Positions 23,671-37,385 of a DNA stretch of 64,000 nt are shown here, piece after piece. Under the pieces are notes generated by a model that was given only the letters and a program-made list of their open reading frames with translations, made no database searches and had not been told where the DNA came from. Every line of letters starts with the position of its first letter. Within the stretch, counting starts at the first letter, position 1. Origin of the DNA: Plasmopara viticola (lineage: Eukaryota; Oomycota; Peronosporomycetes; Peronosporales; Peronosporaceae); NCBI GenBank assembly GCA_001695595.3, contig MBPM02000011.1:744001-808000 (forward strand). Reading direction: 5' to 3'. The translations under genes and the position numbers were made by a program.

Positions 23671-25653
23671 AAATGCTGCGTTGACTTGATTGCTGATCTG
23701 GTGCAGGTATTGAAAATGGGTGCGGACAAGACACATTGTCCAGATTGTGCAAAATCCCAGATTGCAGTTGGACGACCGCTGGATGCTGACCGTCTATTCC
23801 ATGATAAATGAATAAAGCTTGTGGCTGAGGGCGATGAGACGCGTGGGTTCTTCTGAATTTGACTTGTGGGTTTAGCGCAAATTGCTAAGTAAAGATCCCA
23901 AGCTAAGCTAAAGGATAGATAATCTGTGCAAATTCCTGCGACCATTACCACACTAAACAGCGCTGGTTTATGGGTTATAAAAGTGCTGCCTTGACGTAAA
24001 CGGTCGAAACAACGATTTTTTTTCAGCAGGATGGACTTCAAGATATACTTTGAAGGCTACGAGCAAGTCGCTAATCGCCGGCTAAATGACCGTGCCCGGT
24101 CATCAATGACATCGCTTCGCCATTGGCGATCGATGCACTCAAACTTGTGCAGCGCCAGCTGATCAAATCGCTCAAGTGACAGCGTCACCCGGTGGAGCAC
24201 ATATAAGAGTACCAGATATAATCATACAGCAGCGAAGGGAGCTTTGGCTAGCTAGTCCTTTTGCTTGAGTAGATCGACCACTTCGCCGAACATCTCATAG
24301 ATAGCGGAGTGGTAATCTCCAGAGGGTTACATTCTCTTGCTCGTTTTGATGAGCTAAGACGGCAAGATGGAAAGCTTGAAAATTTGACGAACTTTCTGGC
24401 GTGGTCAATTAAGTTGGACAGCGCGTTCGTACTCAGAGTGCGGATAAATTGCCAGAGTAGCGGGCTTAGACTCAAACAGTCGTCGTAGTCGACATGTGTG
24501 ACAAATGTCAGAACGGAGACCAATTTATGGTCGATACAGGCGAATCCCGTAAACTCGAATGAGATGCCCTTGGATTTTCAACAGGGCAGACCGCTGTCCG
24601 ATACCACGATGACTTGGTTGAAGACACCCAGTTAGATCGAGCACTACTAAGTTGACTACAAGTGCTGCCTTATCGATTTTGATGGTGTAGTTTGAGTCGT
24701 GAGTCGGTCAGACGAGCTATGTGCGGGTGTGCAGCATAAACTCATCGTCAATGTAGCGCACCGTGCTGGACTCGTGCGACATTTTTTCGCCTAAGTTCGT
24801 GCAGAGGTAGAGAGTGCGCACAATGTCGAGCGTCGGCGATCGTTGCTTCTTCAGACGACCAGTGATGTCACGTTTGGCGCGCGACGCCGTAGCTTGATGG
24901 AGCGCGGGAGCAGATCGCTGACCTTAATGTGATAGGTAGATACCGCAACGATATCGATAGAGATTTGAATGATATACTTCATGTCCTTGGCGGCGACTAC
25001 CTCGAGCGCACGCATGCCATTTGCATAGAGTTCGGCCACAGCGATTATTATCATATTGAATTCACACCATAAAAATTACTCCCGATGAGAATACTAAAAT
25101 CCAAAAGTTGGACATAATAAAGCTCGAATCTTGAAACTTGAGCCAAAAGATCAGATAGAGGAAGTCGACACAGGCAATCCTACAAAAATCAGGCTAAAGC
25201 ACAAAAGGCGATAGAACTGAAGATGCTGATTGATGTATGAAGCGCAAGAAGACGCAGGTGTTAATCGGAAAATGGCGAGTTCGCGAAGTATGGGAGAACA
25301 GTCTCAAAAAAGGAAATATGGATTTTGACCGGACTTTTGATACCATCCAACACTGAAGGCATTAAGTTGTAACTCGAGTCGGGTATTACCACTTGTACGC
25401 GGGTGGATCGTTACGTGATAAATTTGTCAGTAATGAAAGCGAGTCATCGTCAAACACTGGTAAAAAGTTTTCTCAGCGTGAGGCGGTGTGTCAAATATCG
25501 CTTTGTTGCAATTAATCTATAATTTGCGCAAATAAGCATTTGACCAATTAATTGTAAGGCTAAAAGTTTGTAGAAGGAAGTGAGAAGCGCCATAAATGTT
25601 AGACCATGTTGTAGTCCCATAGTAGATGAAGGGAAGTCTCAGTTGTTTTACAC
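23671..25653. other. Decayed coding stretch beside the LINE, unclassified
   Basis: On the minus strand from 25054 a frame opens with MIIIAVAELYANGMRALEVV and passes through several shifts to about 24250. Readable pieces are SSTVRYIDDEFMLHTRT, DSNYTIKIDKAALVVNLVVL and LVSVLTFVTHVDYDDC. The last resembles the end of a START lipid-binding domain, but I am not sure. Stops and frame changes are frequent. The part between 23671 and 24050 shows nothing I can name. Confidence 0.3.
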
Positions 25654-27650
25654 TATAAAAAATTGTACAGCGTTTCTAAGCCAACGATACTTGTACCGAA
25701 CATCAAGCCCAATATGCTGAAATCGAAAGACAAAGTTACCATAAGGGGAAGAAGATCGCGCTGGAAGCGACGCTCAAAAGACCAGTGGTCTGGCTGAAAC
25801 CGAACGTTAAAAAACTGGAAGCTGGTACAGCGGAAGTAGCATTGAATTTTGGGCAAAAAGAAGTCCCGTAATCGAAGTATCGGAGGGTAGACGTCTTCTT
25901 TTTTCTTGTCCATCTAAAGTCCATATGTGCAGTGCGCTGATCATGCTCTCAGGTGGAAGTGAAAATATTGAAAAGTCTTGGTAGTGCTGAGGAACGTCAA
26001 TGCGCGAGGCAAACATTTGACTTACCACCGTAAAAGACCAACACCTTGTAATAGAATAGTCGGTTAAGGCCGTGTGTGAAAGATTTCTGCGTGGAAAAGC
26101 CCCATACACAGTGCAGAATGTCGAAAGTCTCAAAATTTCTTCATAGCTGAATAAACAAGAAACTTTATGATGTAGCATCGCCAAAGAACGTTTTTTTTTC
26201 AGGAGATTCTTTGTTCTGAGCTGGTCGTATAAATCGTGTGAGTACAAGATTCTCACTGCGGAGCTCGACCAAAATCTTGGAACTCCAACCCGCAATAGCA
26301 TCTCTCCAATAAGCAGGCATGATATGCCAGCGAGGTGTCGGTGCCAATTGGGATAGTGGTATGTGAATCAAGTCCAATTTTAAATCAAAACCATTAAAGC
26401 AGCATCAATAGCCACTTGTGTTGAGATTAACCCTTTTTTAAGGAGCTGATAAGTTACGACACCAGTGAACAATAAGCTGGCGAATGAGTTTGACCTGAAT
26501 TAGTATAACAGGTGACGCGACCGAAAGAAAGTTGAGCCCGCCCGAGTTTTCATGCACAGAAAACCACTTACTTTAGAGTTGTCCATAAGTAGCAGCATCG
26601 TCAATTGCATTCGATGGAGTTATATTGACGAAGTTGCACATAAGCAACAAAACTACACCAAAACTTGTTTTGGACCTGAAAAATGCTGAAGTGTTGACAA
26701 AATTATAGTTTTTTGATAGAAGACTCGACCGCGGAGAGCTCGTGCTTGCCATCGCCAAGAAACACACAGTTTTATAGCCGAACGAGAAGGGAGCAGAGTA
26801 TAAGACCGGATGTGACAGCATGTTCAACCGCAAGGCCCAAAAGTAAAAGTGCGCGTGATTTTATACAATACGAGCTTCAAATATAGAAGTTGATTGTAAA
26901 TTTCGGTATCTTTGATCGACGAAATCGGAAGGTGAATGTCTTCTCCGGATTTAACCGCATGTCAGTGGCAGCACAAAAGGTTTGTGCTCGAGCCAAAATT
27001 GGGGCGTGCGTGAGAGATTGCTAATAATTTCTTTGATATCATTTGTAAAGCTGAGAATATTATGGAATGAGTCCCAAACATTAATATCAGAGCCATCATT
27101 TGTTGCTCGCAGGTAGCATCGCAGAGGCTCAATCAAAAGCACGTATAAACCGGGCGGATAGTGGGTCGCCTTATCGAACGCCGGCTCCCGATTTGTAAAA
27201 AGTCCAAGAGTGTAAATTGGAAAAGCATCGGACTAGTGTCCCATTAAAATGTCTTGAACCAATGTCGAAGAGTAAATCCAAACTTTCAATGTTGTAACAC
27301 ATGCTCTTGTGCCTGCCAGTTGATCCTATCAAACGTTTTGGCAAATCTGCATCGGCTGGATCACAAGAGTTGGTCAGCGGATAATAATCTTGAAGATGGT
27401 GAAAGTATCGTAGCGCATGACGTATGCCATGTCCTGCCTGGAACGAAGTCAAATCGGTCTAAATAAGGTTAGATAAAACGTCCCGAACTCGGCATCTCGA
27501 TTCAGCCACGTCAAAGGCCGATTGTTCTTGAGCTCCTAGCGAGAGAAATTTATAAAAAAATATAGAAATATAATCACTGCGTTGAAATTTGGTCATTTGA
27601 TCCTTTCGAAATTGAGCTGCATAAACACGGTAAAAATCTGAGTCCATTTA
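25653..27650 (-). mobile_element. Second LINE remnant, reverse transcriptase part
   Basis: Minus-strand reading at 27452-27171 gives HGIRHALRYFHHLQDYYPLT and, near its end, KSGAGVR, which is the usual FVPGR..IRHAIR to GAGVRQGDPLS block of LINE reverse transcriptases. The next frame at 27142-26951 continues with LLIEPLRCYLRA and SFTNDIKE, the latter matching the position of the catalytic FADD box with F-T-N-D in its place. Less certain C-terminal pieces extend to about 25.65 kb. Orientation is the same as the longer LINE, but the sequence is clearly different, so this is another lineage. Confidence 0.68.
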
Positions 27651-30600
27651 GTCGAAAAAACGATTAATCTCCGCGGGAAGTCTATTTGAGTCAAAGATTT
27701 CTACATGAAGTGTTCTTAATAGCATGAAAGAAATCGTTAACCGTTAATGGCGCATCTAGCATAGCGGCGTGAGTTGACGTTACTTTTCGAGCGCTATGCT
27801 TTAGAATGTCTGGAAGTTTTTGTGGGTCAAAGTGCTGAAGTTCGACCATAAGATCATGAGTATCGGATTGAAAAGTGGTACTCCAAAATTGTCGATGAGA
27901 GAACAGTAATGCGCCAGAATCATGAGATAATTGTTAAAGCGTATCAAGTAATATAATTGAGAGCCTCAAATGAGCGCTTTAGGAGGCTAAAAAAATTAAA
28001 GACTTCTGATATTTATGTCAACTCCAGAAACACTATTACGGTTTCAAAGTGCCATCGACAAATTTAAATAGCATTCCTTCCAACAGCTCTAGCTAAGTTG
28101 CGATTACAAACTTATAAATATTTTGATTTAGCAAAAGTGCGCTTTAATGCCGAAGTCTCAGACGTCAATTACGATGTTCATCTCGTGCATGCAAGGCTTT
28201 TCTTGATGCTACATAATACATCCTGATGCCAATTTTTCCAGTGATTAAGACGAACACCAAAAAAAAAAAGGTTTTGCGGAACTCGCATAGCCACCACTGT
28301 GCTTGTGCAAGCAATCAACTAAGTCTACCCCCTTCTACTTGTATCGTAGCATTGCCCAACTAGGGCGCATACAAATCTATATGCCTGCTAAGATCCTCTC
28401 GACGGTGGGACACAGTACGCAAATGAAACTTTGCCTTCTATTTTGAGGCTCACGATCTAGCGTCTGCTTGGGCGCGCGTTAATCAATTCAATAAAGCACT
28501 GGCGATTCTCGAGCTCACCGTTTTTTACACCTTTTTCGCATAAGAAAAGCCGTAGTAATATGCCTAATCCGTGCCTCCAGAAATCAAGCTTTTATAGCAA
28601 AAAAATAGACGGATTATCAACAAGTATTCTATTGCTCTTTCTTGCAGATTGTCTATTTTTCTTACGGTGTGTAGCGATCTGCTTGCTCAGCAAAGATTCA
28701 AGCTACCGAAATCCACACACTAAGACTTAGCTGTCTTAGCACGGACTGCTGAGAGCTATCCGACTTCTTTTATTATTGGTTTGCGAGCCCTTTATTTCCT
28801 GTGGGGCAGTGGGGCGTCCAGCCCCCCAACTGGTACACACCAATTTGGGTGAGGGTGATTAGAGCAGGTACAGATTTGGGCGTGATTGTACGTCCACTTT
28901 GATGATCTATGTCCATGTGCTCCCATTAAAAAATTATGAGTAGCGTATAAGGATACTTCTAAGCCCCGGTGAAGCGATAATCAAGGCGATTTGCCAGCGC
29001 TAGTGACCAGTAAATTTTCGGCGAAGCTAATTTTCAAGTGACTTTGTCTCGTATATAGCAAAAATATAACATCTTAACGGAAACTGCATAGATTTTTTGG
29101 CTTAGTGTCATAAAAGAAATCTAACAGACTCAAAACATAGTTATTGCAACTATTCTATGTGGCAAACTTAAATATTAAAAACAGAATAAAAAATACCCTT
29201 TAGTAGCGTTGCCAAACTTTTAAATATTCAAGTGGCTCAATCTTTTGTTTTAAGCGCTTACCTCGAATTCATTTCGACGCTTTGCATCCGCTATACGCTA
29301 TACATATTTTAGACTTGCTTGACGCGCACTGTATTCGTATTGGCGCATCCGACCCACACTACTCGCGCATAGCACTGGTATATTCCCAGGATTCGGTTTG
29401 CATTGTAAATTTTTGCTCTATCAAGCTTGACCACAATTTGGCGTACAGCCCTTTTAATTTAGCGGAGGCATCGTTAGGAATGCTTTGTTCTTGTTGCGCT
29501 CGCACCCTTACTACACTTTATATGCTCGATTTCAAATCCTTAAATTAAAATGCAGGCAATTACAAAGTCATTTGCTCTTACACTGACAGCACTGCTTTTG
29601 CAGCTAAGTTAAGAGCCATAATATCAACCTAGATAAATACTGTGCTTTACGTTAGAGTAAAAAATAGAAATTCGAGGCTGTAATTCTTTAAAAGAAGGAC
29701 TAAGAAGTTGTTGTTAAATGATGTATAATATCAATGTTCATCTAAAGCAATTTTCAACCTGTAGAAGAGCAAGCAGCATAAGCAAGAAGCGTACGACGTC
29801 CTGGAAAATTCAACACCAGTTAAAAAAACGACATGACAACACTTTCGTTCTTGTTAGGTATTTTACCATCAAAGCATTTATGACTGGCCATTTTACAACA
29901 ATGTACACGGATTTGTCAGCTTGTGACACCTTATGACATATATTGCGTGTGCGCGATTGTCTTTCGGCAGAGGCCTGCACTGGCTGCCCATATCCATTGC
30001 CGCCCATCCTTCTTAAATTGTATTCGCCTACGCACCCGCGAAGAATAAGGCCACAATTGCAGCACCACACAAGCCCCATTTGATCGTTGTCCTTTGCTTC
30101 AAGCCTTTCGCTTCGGTTTCAATACTTCGCAGTCGTCTTCGTTGCGCTCGCCTTGCCACCCCGTGCCACCGCCACCTCTATAGTTTGCCGAGTTACTCAG
30201 CTTTAGTGACAATATGACATTACTCTCGCTTTAACTACTCGATTTTTTACTCTTTGGTTGTTGTCTGTTGCCTAGTGCTTAATTTGGTCGGATGGAGAGA
30301 CCGTAAGAACCTCATGAAATGGTTTTGCGACTTGTCAAGTTTTATTTTTTTTTCGGAGACTGCAGTTATATTAGGCCGCGTATTGAAGTACATCTCGCCG
30401 TATACAACTTTCAGTGAAGACCTTCTTTGCTTTGCGCGAACCGTAATACTCCAGAGCTGAGTAAATATCTCATACTGCAGATAGTCATCCGCGCAGGAGT
30501 TCATTAACTAAGTGTTGTTTGTAATCATGTATATATCACGCCCTACATCCTGCGACTCTGGGTCTCCTTGCCAACTACCAGGGAATCTATTGATAGAGAC

Positions 30601-31651
30601 TAACGAGTTCGAACTCGCCCGTCAAAAATTTGATGTCTTGCGTCTTAATGCGCCAAAACTGGATCTAACACCGGCTAGCGCAGCAAAGCTTCATTGTGTG
30701 TGGATTCCTTATCCAAGCGTAAGCATCTCGCTATGGTCCTTGATGAACTTGCGAAAGACGATCAGCCCCAACTTTGAAAAGACACTCGCTAGGCTTATTT
30801 TTTCCAAATCTTCTAGCTCATCCCAAACGCAGGGATAAGTTAACGTGTATTGTTTATGACAGTGCGTCTAAGCTTTATTTACACAAACCAAATATATTCG
30901 GTACCCAGATCGATATCGCACTTTTTTTCGAAATACTAGTTCGTCGATCTGGTCCTTCTCTCCGATGAAGAAGCAGCCACCGCTAAGTTGTTGATTTTCG
31001 TATCATAGTGCGTCACCTACGTACGTTCCTTCCACATTCGTGCAAAAGAGCCTTCTCTCGCGAGGCTTTCAAGGCGACTTTTCTCAATGTGAACGAGCTG
31101 AACAAGTCACGCTTTTTAATATATCAAAATCTTCGTTTAATTATTCAACCCATCTTTCACAAGAAAGCAATCAAGTCAGCAGCCGCTTAAAATTTCGACC
31201 TATTTCTTCACGCTGCAGACGCACATGACCGTTCATTCTGGTCACAATCACCCTTGAATGGGTGTTATGCTTGCATTGGTGTCACTTTATCATTAATGAA
31301 TTCAAGCATATTAGAAATAGCAATGACAAAATAGCCCCTACCAAAGGCTTTCCTTTATTGAGAAATCGATATTTGGCCGTGATTTGTCAACGTGGATAAA
31401 ATTTGCATCCATTTTTAAGTGGAAAACGGCTTGCTTCGCCCGAAAGATCGACCTTGCCTCTGCTCGGCTCTTCCACGACATTTTCATGATTCTTCTGAAT
31501 AACCAATTTAAAACACTCTATTACTTCCTATGTGGACCAAGCTTCACCTAATGCCTCATTCCATGACAGCGGCCGCGCTAAGTATTTCAATTGCATTATT
31601 ATCTTTGGCTTTATTGCTTTTCGGCGTCGTAAAAATCCGGCTTAGCCTACA
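27651..31651. other. Gene-poor AT-rich stretch
   Basis: Four kb without a frame that I can support. A plus-strand stretch at 30580-30740 contains TNEFELARQKFDVLRLNAP, which looks coding but stops soon after; it might belong to the first ORF of the plus-strand LINE remnant that follows at 31.65 kb. A GC-rich patch at about 28800-28840 (CCAGCCCCCCAACTGG) stands out from the surroundings without explanation. Confidence 0.45.
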
Positions 31652-32092
31652 AGCCCAAAATCAGATAATCGAAACGATTATTTTTTCGCCAGTGTTGACT
31701 ACTATGACAAATTTTTTCGCTCAAGTGGAAGACTAATGGGACAGTGGTATGGAACATCTGACCATGTCCCTATTCAGTTTTCAGCTTCTTCTGCTAAAAT
31801 GTTCTCTTCAGACTCGCTTCCGTTCAAAAGTCCACACTGGCAGCTTATGTGTAGCTCTATTCAGGATCAGCTTTTAAGCACTCTCTAGCGTCTTGCGGCT
31901 TCCCTCAACTTACACCGAAATGTGGAATGCTTATTTTGTGACGAGCATAAAAAAGGGACCATTTTTATCCCAATCAGGAAAACATACGGCGTATACGAGC
32001 TACTACTGCTCAAGCTGCGGAACCTCCATTTTGCTTTCCGCGAATGTAAAAAGCTTTTCTCACTATATGTTAGTGTTTATAATCGGCATTAG
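31652..32092 (+). mobile_element. LINE endonuclease C-terminal remnant
   Basis: One plus-strand frame runs 147 codons with a single TAG (31886-31888). It encodes the end of an APE-type endonuclease: NRNDYFFASVDYYDKFFRSS, then TSDHVPIQF with the catalytic SDH, followed by PFKSPHWQL and, after the TAG, RLAASLNLHRNVECLFCDEH. This is the typical linker after the endonuclease of oomycete LINEs. The reverse transcriptase that should follow is not seen. It is oriented opposite to the other two LINE remnants. Confidence 0.68.
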
Positions 32093-33315
32093 CCCGACTT
32101 ATCCCATCAAAGCACACATTTACGACAAGAATCTACGCACAACAGGCACGCATCACTTGTCGCACCGTTGAGTTACAATTCTGGTATATTTTTGCAAATA
32201 ATTGCCTTTGTGTTGATAAAATTTATACAAGCTTAATAAGTTTGACGATGAAGCTAACCATTTCAGAAAAGGCTAAAATCACCCTGAACTCACGAATTTA
32301 TAAAACCTGCTGACGGGTTATCAGCGTCGACCTCTTAGTACACACCTAAGAAGCAGGAAGCGACACCATACTTAAAGAATTCTTATAACAGCGGATGCGA
32401 CTTCACCACTATAGCACTCTTCAAAATTAATGTAATTTAAGAGGAGCGGCTTGCCATTTGAGCAGATGACGCCTTAACAAATGTCCACCTACGCTCAACA
32501 AAATTTTCGATCCGAGGTTTAAATATATTGGTGCATGTTAAGTAGGAAACAAAGCTTGTAGTACCTACCAAAGCGCAAAGTTTGCGGTGTATACGTCGGC
32601 TCCTTGATAAAAATGCCCTAGATTTACATTCTGCCAGACCACCTTGATAAAATATAGTGCACAGTGTAAGTCTAGGCCGCTTGTAGAACGGAATTCGCAT
32701 CGTTGGGTATTTCAATATAAGTGATAACGCGAGTATCGCGATGTTATTGTGCCACGTTTGTTAAGCGACAATATTTTTTTCAAAACTTCGTTTGGTGATA
32801 TTAATAACAAATTGTCTTAAGATATACAACTAGACTAAGAGAGTCAGTCATACACACTGCACAGCTTGTGTGATAAGCAATATAGGTGATCAGACAAGCT
32901 GGCAGCTATTAATTTTGCACTTAAAAGTGCAGCTAATGCATCAACAAAGTTTTTTTTTCACTTTGATAGTTTACAAATTCAAAGTCGTCCTTTACTTTGC
33001 CGCGGCAATGAACGTGCTTATTACGCTCTCTTTTTCCTAGACTTCTCCCAGCTTATATCAATAGTGATGAGCGCCACAGGCACACCGGTAAATACTAGTC
33101 TATGTATTTGACCCCTGGCAACGGCTTCAACTGAGCTTTAAGCTATTGGACATCTTGCCGACCGAGATTACATTTTTTTAAAGAGTTCGGCCAATCGATC
33201 ATACGAAAATCTCTTCTGAAAGCATACAGAAGTGTATTGCCATTCCCAGTAGTAACGAGCCTAATTGAAACGCTCTCTATGATGATATCAATTACTTTGG
33301 TCCTTAGAAAGACGG

Positions 33316-33638
33316 TATTGTATTGTATTACGTTATCGCGTTGCCAAGTTATGCACATGCTAGGCTCAGTCTGGCTAGTTCACGGCATAGAGTGGTGTCC
33401 GCATACGTCGAGTCTCGTTCGGCGGGCAGTGCAGCCAGCACCGAGGTCGTGAGGGTCTTCCATTGTTTTGTTTCTCTGACTTGGTAAGAGCCCAGGTGGC
33501 GCCCTGGTGCTGGAGACCGTCGCGTCGAGGGTGAGACTCGTTAGAGACCTGCAGATGCCCGAGAGCCCCTGCCCGAAGCGCGCGATCATTTAGCCCCCAC
33601 GCTTGGAAGGAGGGCGTCACCCCAACCTTTTCCTTGCA
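33316..33638 (-). mobile_element. SINE-like element, family 1, copy 1
   Basis: A 323-bp element in minus orientation, flanked by a 10-bp target duplication AGAAAGACGG (33306-33315 and 33639-33648). Its sense strand starts near GGAAAAGGTTGGGGTGACGC and ends in a short tandem tail CGTAATACAATACAATA. The same element recurs at 40604-40927 and 59397-59723 with different target duplications. Fixed length, 3' simple-repeat tail and variable target duplications fit a SINE moved by a LINE. No clear Pol III A or B box is seen, so a short non-autonomous LINE derivative is possible. Confidence 0.8.
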
Positions 33639-33648
33639 AGAAAGACGG

Positions 33649-36421
33649 TGTAAAATCAAAATTCATATTTCGCAGTACATTTATAAAGGTGGGTTTAAGG
33701 TAAAAAAAATACTGGAACCGAGGTTTGCGACACCCCCGCCGGGTACCGATGAAGCCGCCACCTAGCGAGAAGTTCACTTACTTTTTAAGATTTTAGTCTG
33801 AGTTAGACATGAAGACCTTACATTTGGGCATCAATCGGACGGTGCAGGCCACATCACTGAGTTGTAAGCTTTTTCTGCTTTGCATGCCACGAGAGCTTTC
33901 TAAAGGCCTTATCAAGTGTAGCTTGTAAGGTAGGAACTTGCATCAAAAGAGCTTTTTTACCGTAATCTTACGGCAGCTATGTGCTATCCCGCTGAAAGTA
34001 TTTAATGAATGTCGTAAAAAAGGAGAAGACCAAAATTGTTTGCATTCATACTTTTGGACGTTATCACTACGATTCGATTAAAGGATTAACAGGAAGACTT
34101 CAGCGTGTCACACTTATTAATCCCATCACACTAAGCAAAATGCTCAAAGTCTATAAGCTTCAAGCTCAACATACTTATTACTAGGTCAGAAGTAACTCAC
34201 CTCAGTCTTGCCCTGGCCAAGACAGGCCAGAAGCTAATAACCTTGTCACTAGTGTTGTGCTCTAGAACACAATTATTCGATCCCATCGAACAGAGTGTAA
34301 GCTGAAAGTATCACGACACCAAATTTGTCGATAACATCGTATCATTTATAATAAGCAAGATTCTTGGTTATCTATATTTACTATAATGATCCGCGACCCT
34401 CTAGCATATCCGTTGTCGCTCTCATAGCTAAACCAAAAAAATTGACCGAATATTGACAAAAATTTAAATATCACTGCCACGTCTATTTCGACCCAAAGAG
34501 ACGACCATCACTTAGATCGCCAGTGAGCACACCGGTGCCTGTCAAATCTCAGAACGGTTCTTAATATATATTATGTTACTTACGTACAGCAAGCCGTCAA
34601 ATCCTGTCGGTACCCGCACGGTTGTGCAGCTAAAACAGTAGATGTTGTTTTGCTCTGTATCGTCAAAGATAGCCGTCAGTCAGCAGGCTTACAGACTCTA
34701 CATGTCAAAATCATATAAGTCGATGAATTGCTCATCCAGGGCATTTTGTTGTAGCGTGCACATAATAAATTCATGGCAGGTTGGACCACACAGGAGCGCA
34801 GTCACCTTCTCTTGTTTGAAGAGAAATAGAGGCCGTTTCTCTCTTATATTATAAATATGATTATAAAGCTCACTTTTAGGAATGGGTGCATGCGCACTAA
34901 CGAAGCTGAAAGCTTGCTGAAAGCATGCTGAAAACGTCAATCTTGAGTATTTTTGAAAGATTCTCGAACCACTTTACGATTATATGCCCAGCTTTTAGCC
35001 CGCTCCCTCAGTAAAAGAGCAACAGCCATGCGCACCTGACATCTTCAAGCATTCGCATATGCGATATACTCTGCCTTATTGTTTCAAAGAAAGAAACTTA
35101 GTCTCTCTTCTTTTTAAAGACGGGACCCCTCAACTTTACCGGCTTAGACTCAACAACAGGCCCAATCGCTGGCGTTTTCGAAACCTGTGCTACCTAAAAA
35201 CTATAGCATAACCGCTGCTCATAGAGACTAAGCGCTAAATCGATTCTCCTACTTCCCCCATGCGAAGCGGGCGCTTACCGTTTTTACGCCCTCTAGACAC
35301 TTGAAATTTTGAGCAGGCTGCAATCACAACCGTCTTTCCGGGGCGACAGAAACCAGCTACAGCGCGAAGTTTGCACCCAGAGGATGTAGATAGCTGTTCT
35401 TGAAATGATTGCAAAGACAGTCTGCCTACTAGAAGCTACAATTTGTGACGGGACCGTGAGCAGAGGAGGTGTGTTCAGGTGGGTTGCAACGGAGGTTTCG
35501 TTCGTTTAGCCGGACAGAAAGATTTATCTGTCTTGCCTTTGAGAGCTTCCATCTTTTTATTTCGCAAGGTCACGTCCGCCTCTAGTATTTCGTTGAACGC
35601 CACGGACAGCTAACGACGTGGTTTTTTTGCAAGATCATGTTATGCATTTTTTTGTCAAACTGGGTAAATGTTCCTATGCTGTCGGATCTCCCACAAGCCA
35701 AGTCGTAAGACATCTCCGTGTGGACGTAACTGCTGACTGGTGAAGGACTCCATCTGCAAGCCAAGCTCAGTGCTTCTACGCACGCGTAAACGTTCAAGTA
35801 GGTTCTCTTCATCATCGGAACGTCCTGGTGAACAACTTTTTCACTACTCGGTCTCGAGGGATGATGCAACGTTAAATTAGGACTGACTATTCAGTATATA
35901 TTGGGATTTGTTGCGCAGCCACCACGTTTGATTAACTGAACATCACCACTTAATATGAACTAAGAACTTGCTTTTATGGCTTCTGACGTTAATTATCGGT
36001 CAATTATCAATTTTAGACGTTACACCGCTCATACGTGCCTCTTTACCCAAATCCTACTTCTGCCACGCTCAGAAACGCGATTTTTCACGCAACCTTGCCG
36101 TGCTATTACTAAACTGTATTTACGAAACGTGGAAATATTTTCATATTTATACGCTTTCATTGCTGCAAGTCTGGGTTAGAGCTGTGCTATCTCAATTTCG
36201 GATACATTTGCCGCGAGGAAGGAATTTTCCAATCGACACCACCATGTCGTCGAAAGTAGCATACTACCAACTAGCAGTAGCTGTATGATGCTCCATTGCG
36301 CTGCATAACTTGCTATAGGGTCGTCCTAACAGCTAATTGCGTCAAGAGCAGCACGATCAAAACGATTTAAGAGGCTCATGAAATCAACTGTGGACCAATC
36401 AATGATTGTGAGAGCGAAGGC
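33649..36421. other. Intergenic stretch without a supported gene
   Basis: About 2.8 kb. Only short unrelated frames occur (the longest about 106 codons at 35968-36288). Polypyrimidine and AT-rich tracts are common. I see no domain, RNA gene or repeat that I can name. Confidence 0.5.
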
Positions 36422-37096
36422 TTAGATTTCAAGCGCCACCACCATCTTCTTGGGTCGTAAAGACGTTTTGCAGCATTTGCACGAGAGCGGATAGCACACA
36501 ACCAGCATAGTTGCAACAAACATAGCCAGGAGCACAAAAGCAGTGCCAGCAAAGAAGTTGTGGGTAAAGACAGCATTGATGTGTTGCAAGCTCTTAGCGG
36601 CTTTCAAGCTATGAGGCAATATTAAGCGTCGCTAGTAAAACTAATGTAGGCAATAGCAAAGCGCGTTTGGTCGGACGTGAGCAGCATGAGCAGCGAATAA
36701 TCGTCAACATCTTTACAAATATACAAAAAAATAGTACACTTTCTGAACAAATATTGATATAGTAGCGTACGTCGTAGTCAACGATAAGTAAAGCCTCTCG
36801 TACGTTCCTACCATCATACATTCCCCAGACAGTGATAAACAGAGCATAACCAGCCAGTGTGATACTGGACAGCTGGGCTTTTCGCTTCAATCCTTCAAGT
36901 CCCAGAGCTATAACAGCCATTTCGCAACGGAATTTGGGTTATGAATGGTCGTACTATACATTTCGATTCGCGAGTTGGAAAAATGCCTTCCTTCCACTCG
37001 GTGACGCAGTGTTAAAGCTGGTACGACAAGTAGCACGAGCAGTGAAGCATCTATAGAGGCATTGACTTGAGGCAGGCAGTCCTTGTGTCGGTCATA
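36422..37096 (-). pseudogene. Broken multi-pass membrane protein gene, unknown
   Basis: Three consecutive minus-strand frames read as one protein: 37096 to about 36916 (DASLLVLLVVPALTL then an extracellular-like stretch), 36920-36609 (SITLAGYALFITVWGMYDG, SESVLFFCIFVKML, ALLLPTLVLLATLNIAS) and 36619-36422 (TAFVLLAMFVATMLVVCYPL, ending in Cys/Lys-rich residues). The first join loses a base and the second gains one. About five hydrophobic segments are present. An ATAG acceptor-like site precedes the first frame, so upstream exons may be missing. No family is recognised. Confidence 0.45.
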
Positions 37097-37385
37097 AGAA
37101 CACTATGACATAACAATTTATGATGCTACGTAATGCTAGACCGTGCCTTAAAAGAGCGCTGTAAGGTGCTGCAATTCGTAAAAGATAGAGAGGGCCATGC
37201 CGTTATCGTAACACGAAAAAATCATTAATTTATACCAGCGAGAATTAATCGCTTAGCCCAATCGGACCAGTCAACCAAAAGTATCCCTATATATTTATGT
37301 CGTACCTTTAATTTTCAGTATTTTTGAAGCAGCTTAGAATGCGAACTGGTATATATTCCAAGAGTTTCCGGACTCAATTTCAAGC

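Noticed and set aside
17608..23671. Several plus-strand frames of 60-145 codons
   Set aside because: They are opposite-strand shadows of the LINE ORF1 and ORF2 remnants.
30606..30620. GTTCGAACTC, a possible tRNA B box
   Set aside because: No A box at the right distance and no cloverleaf; it lies in a coding-like stretch.
36422..37096. Tetraspanin gene
   Set aside because: Several membrane helices, but no CCG motif or the expected loop cysteines.
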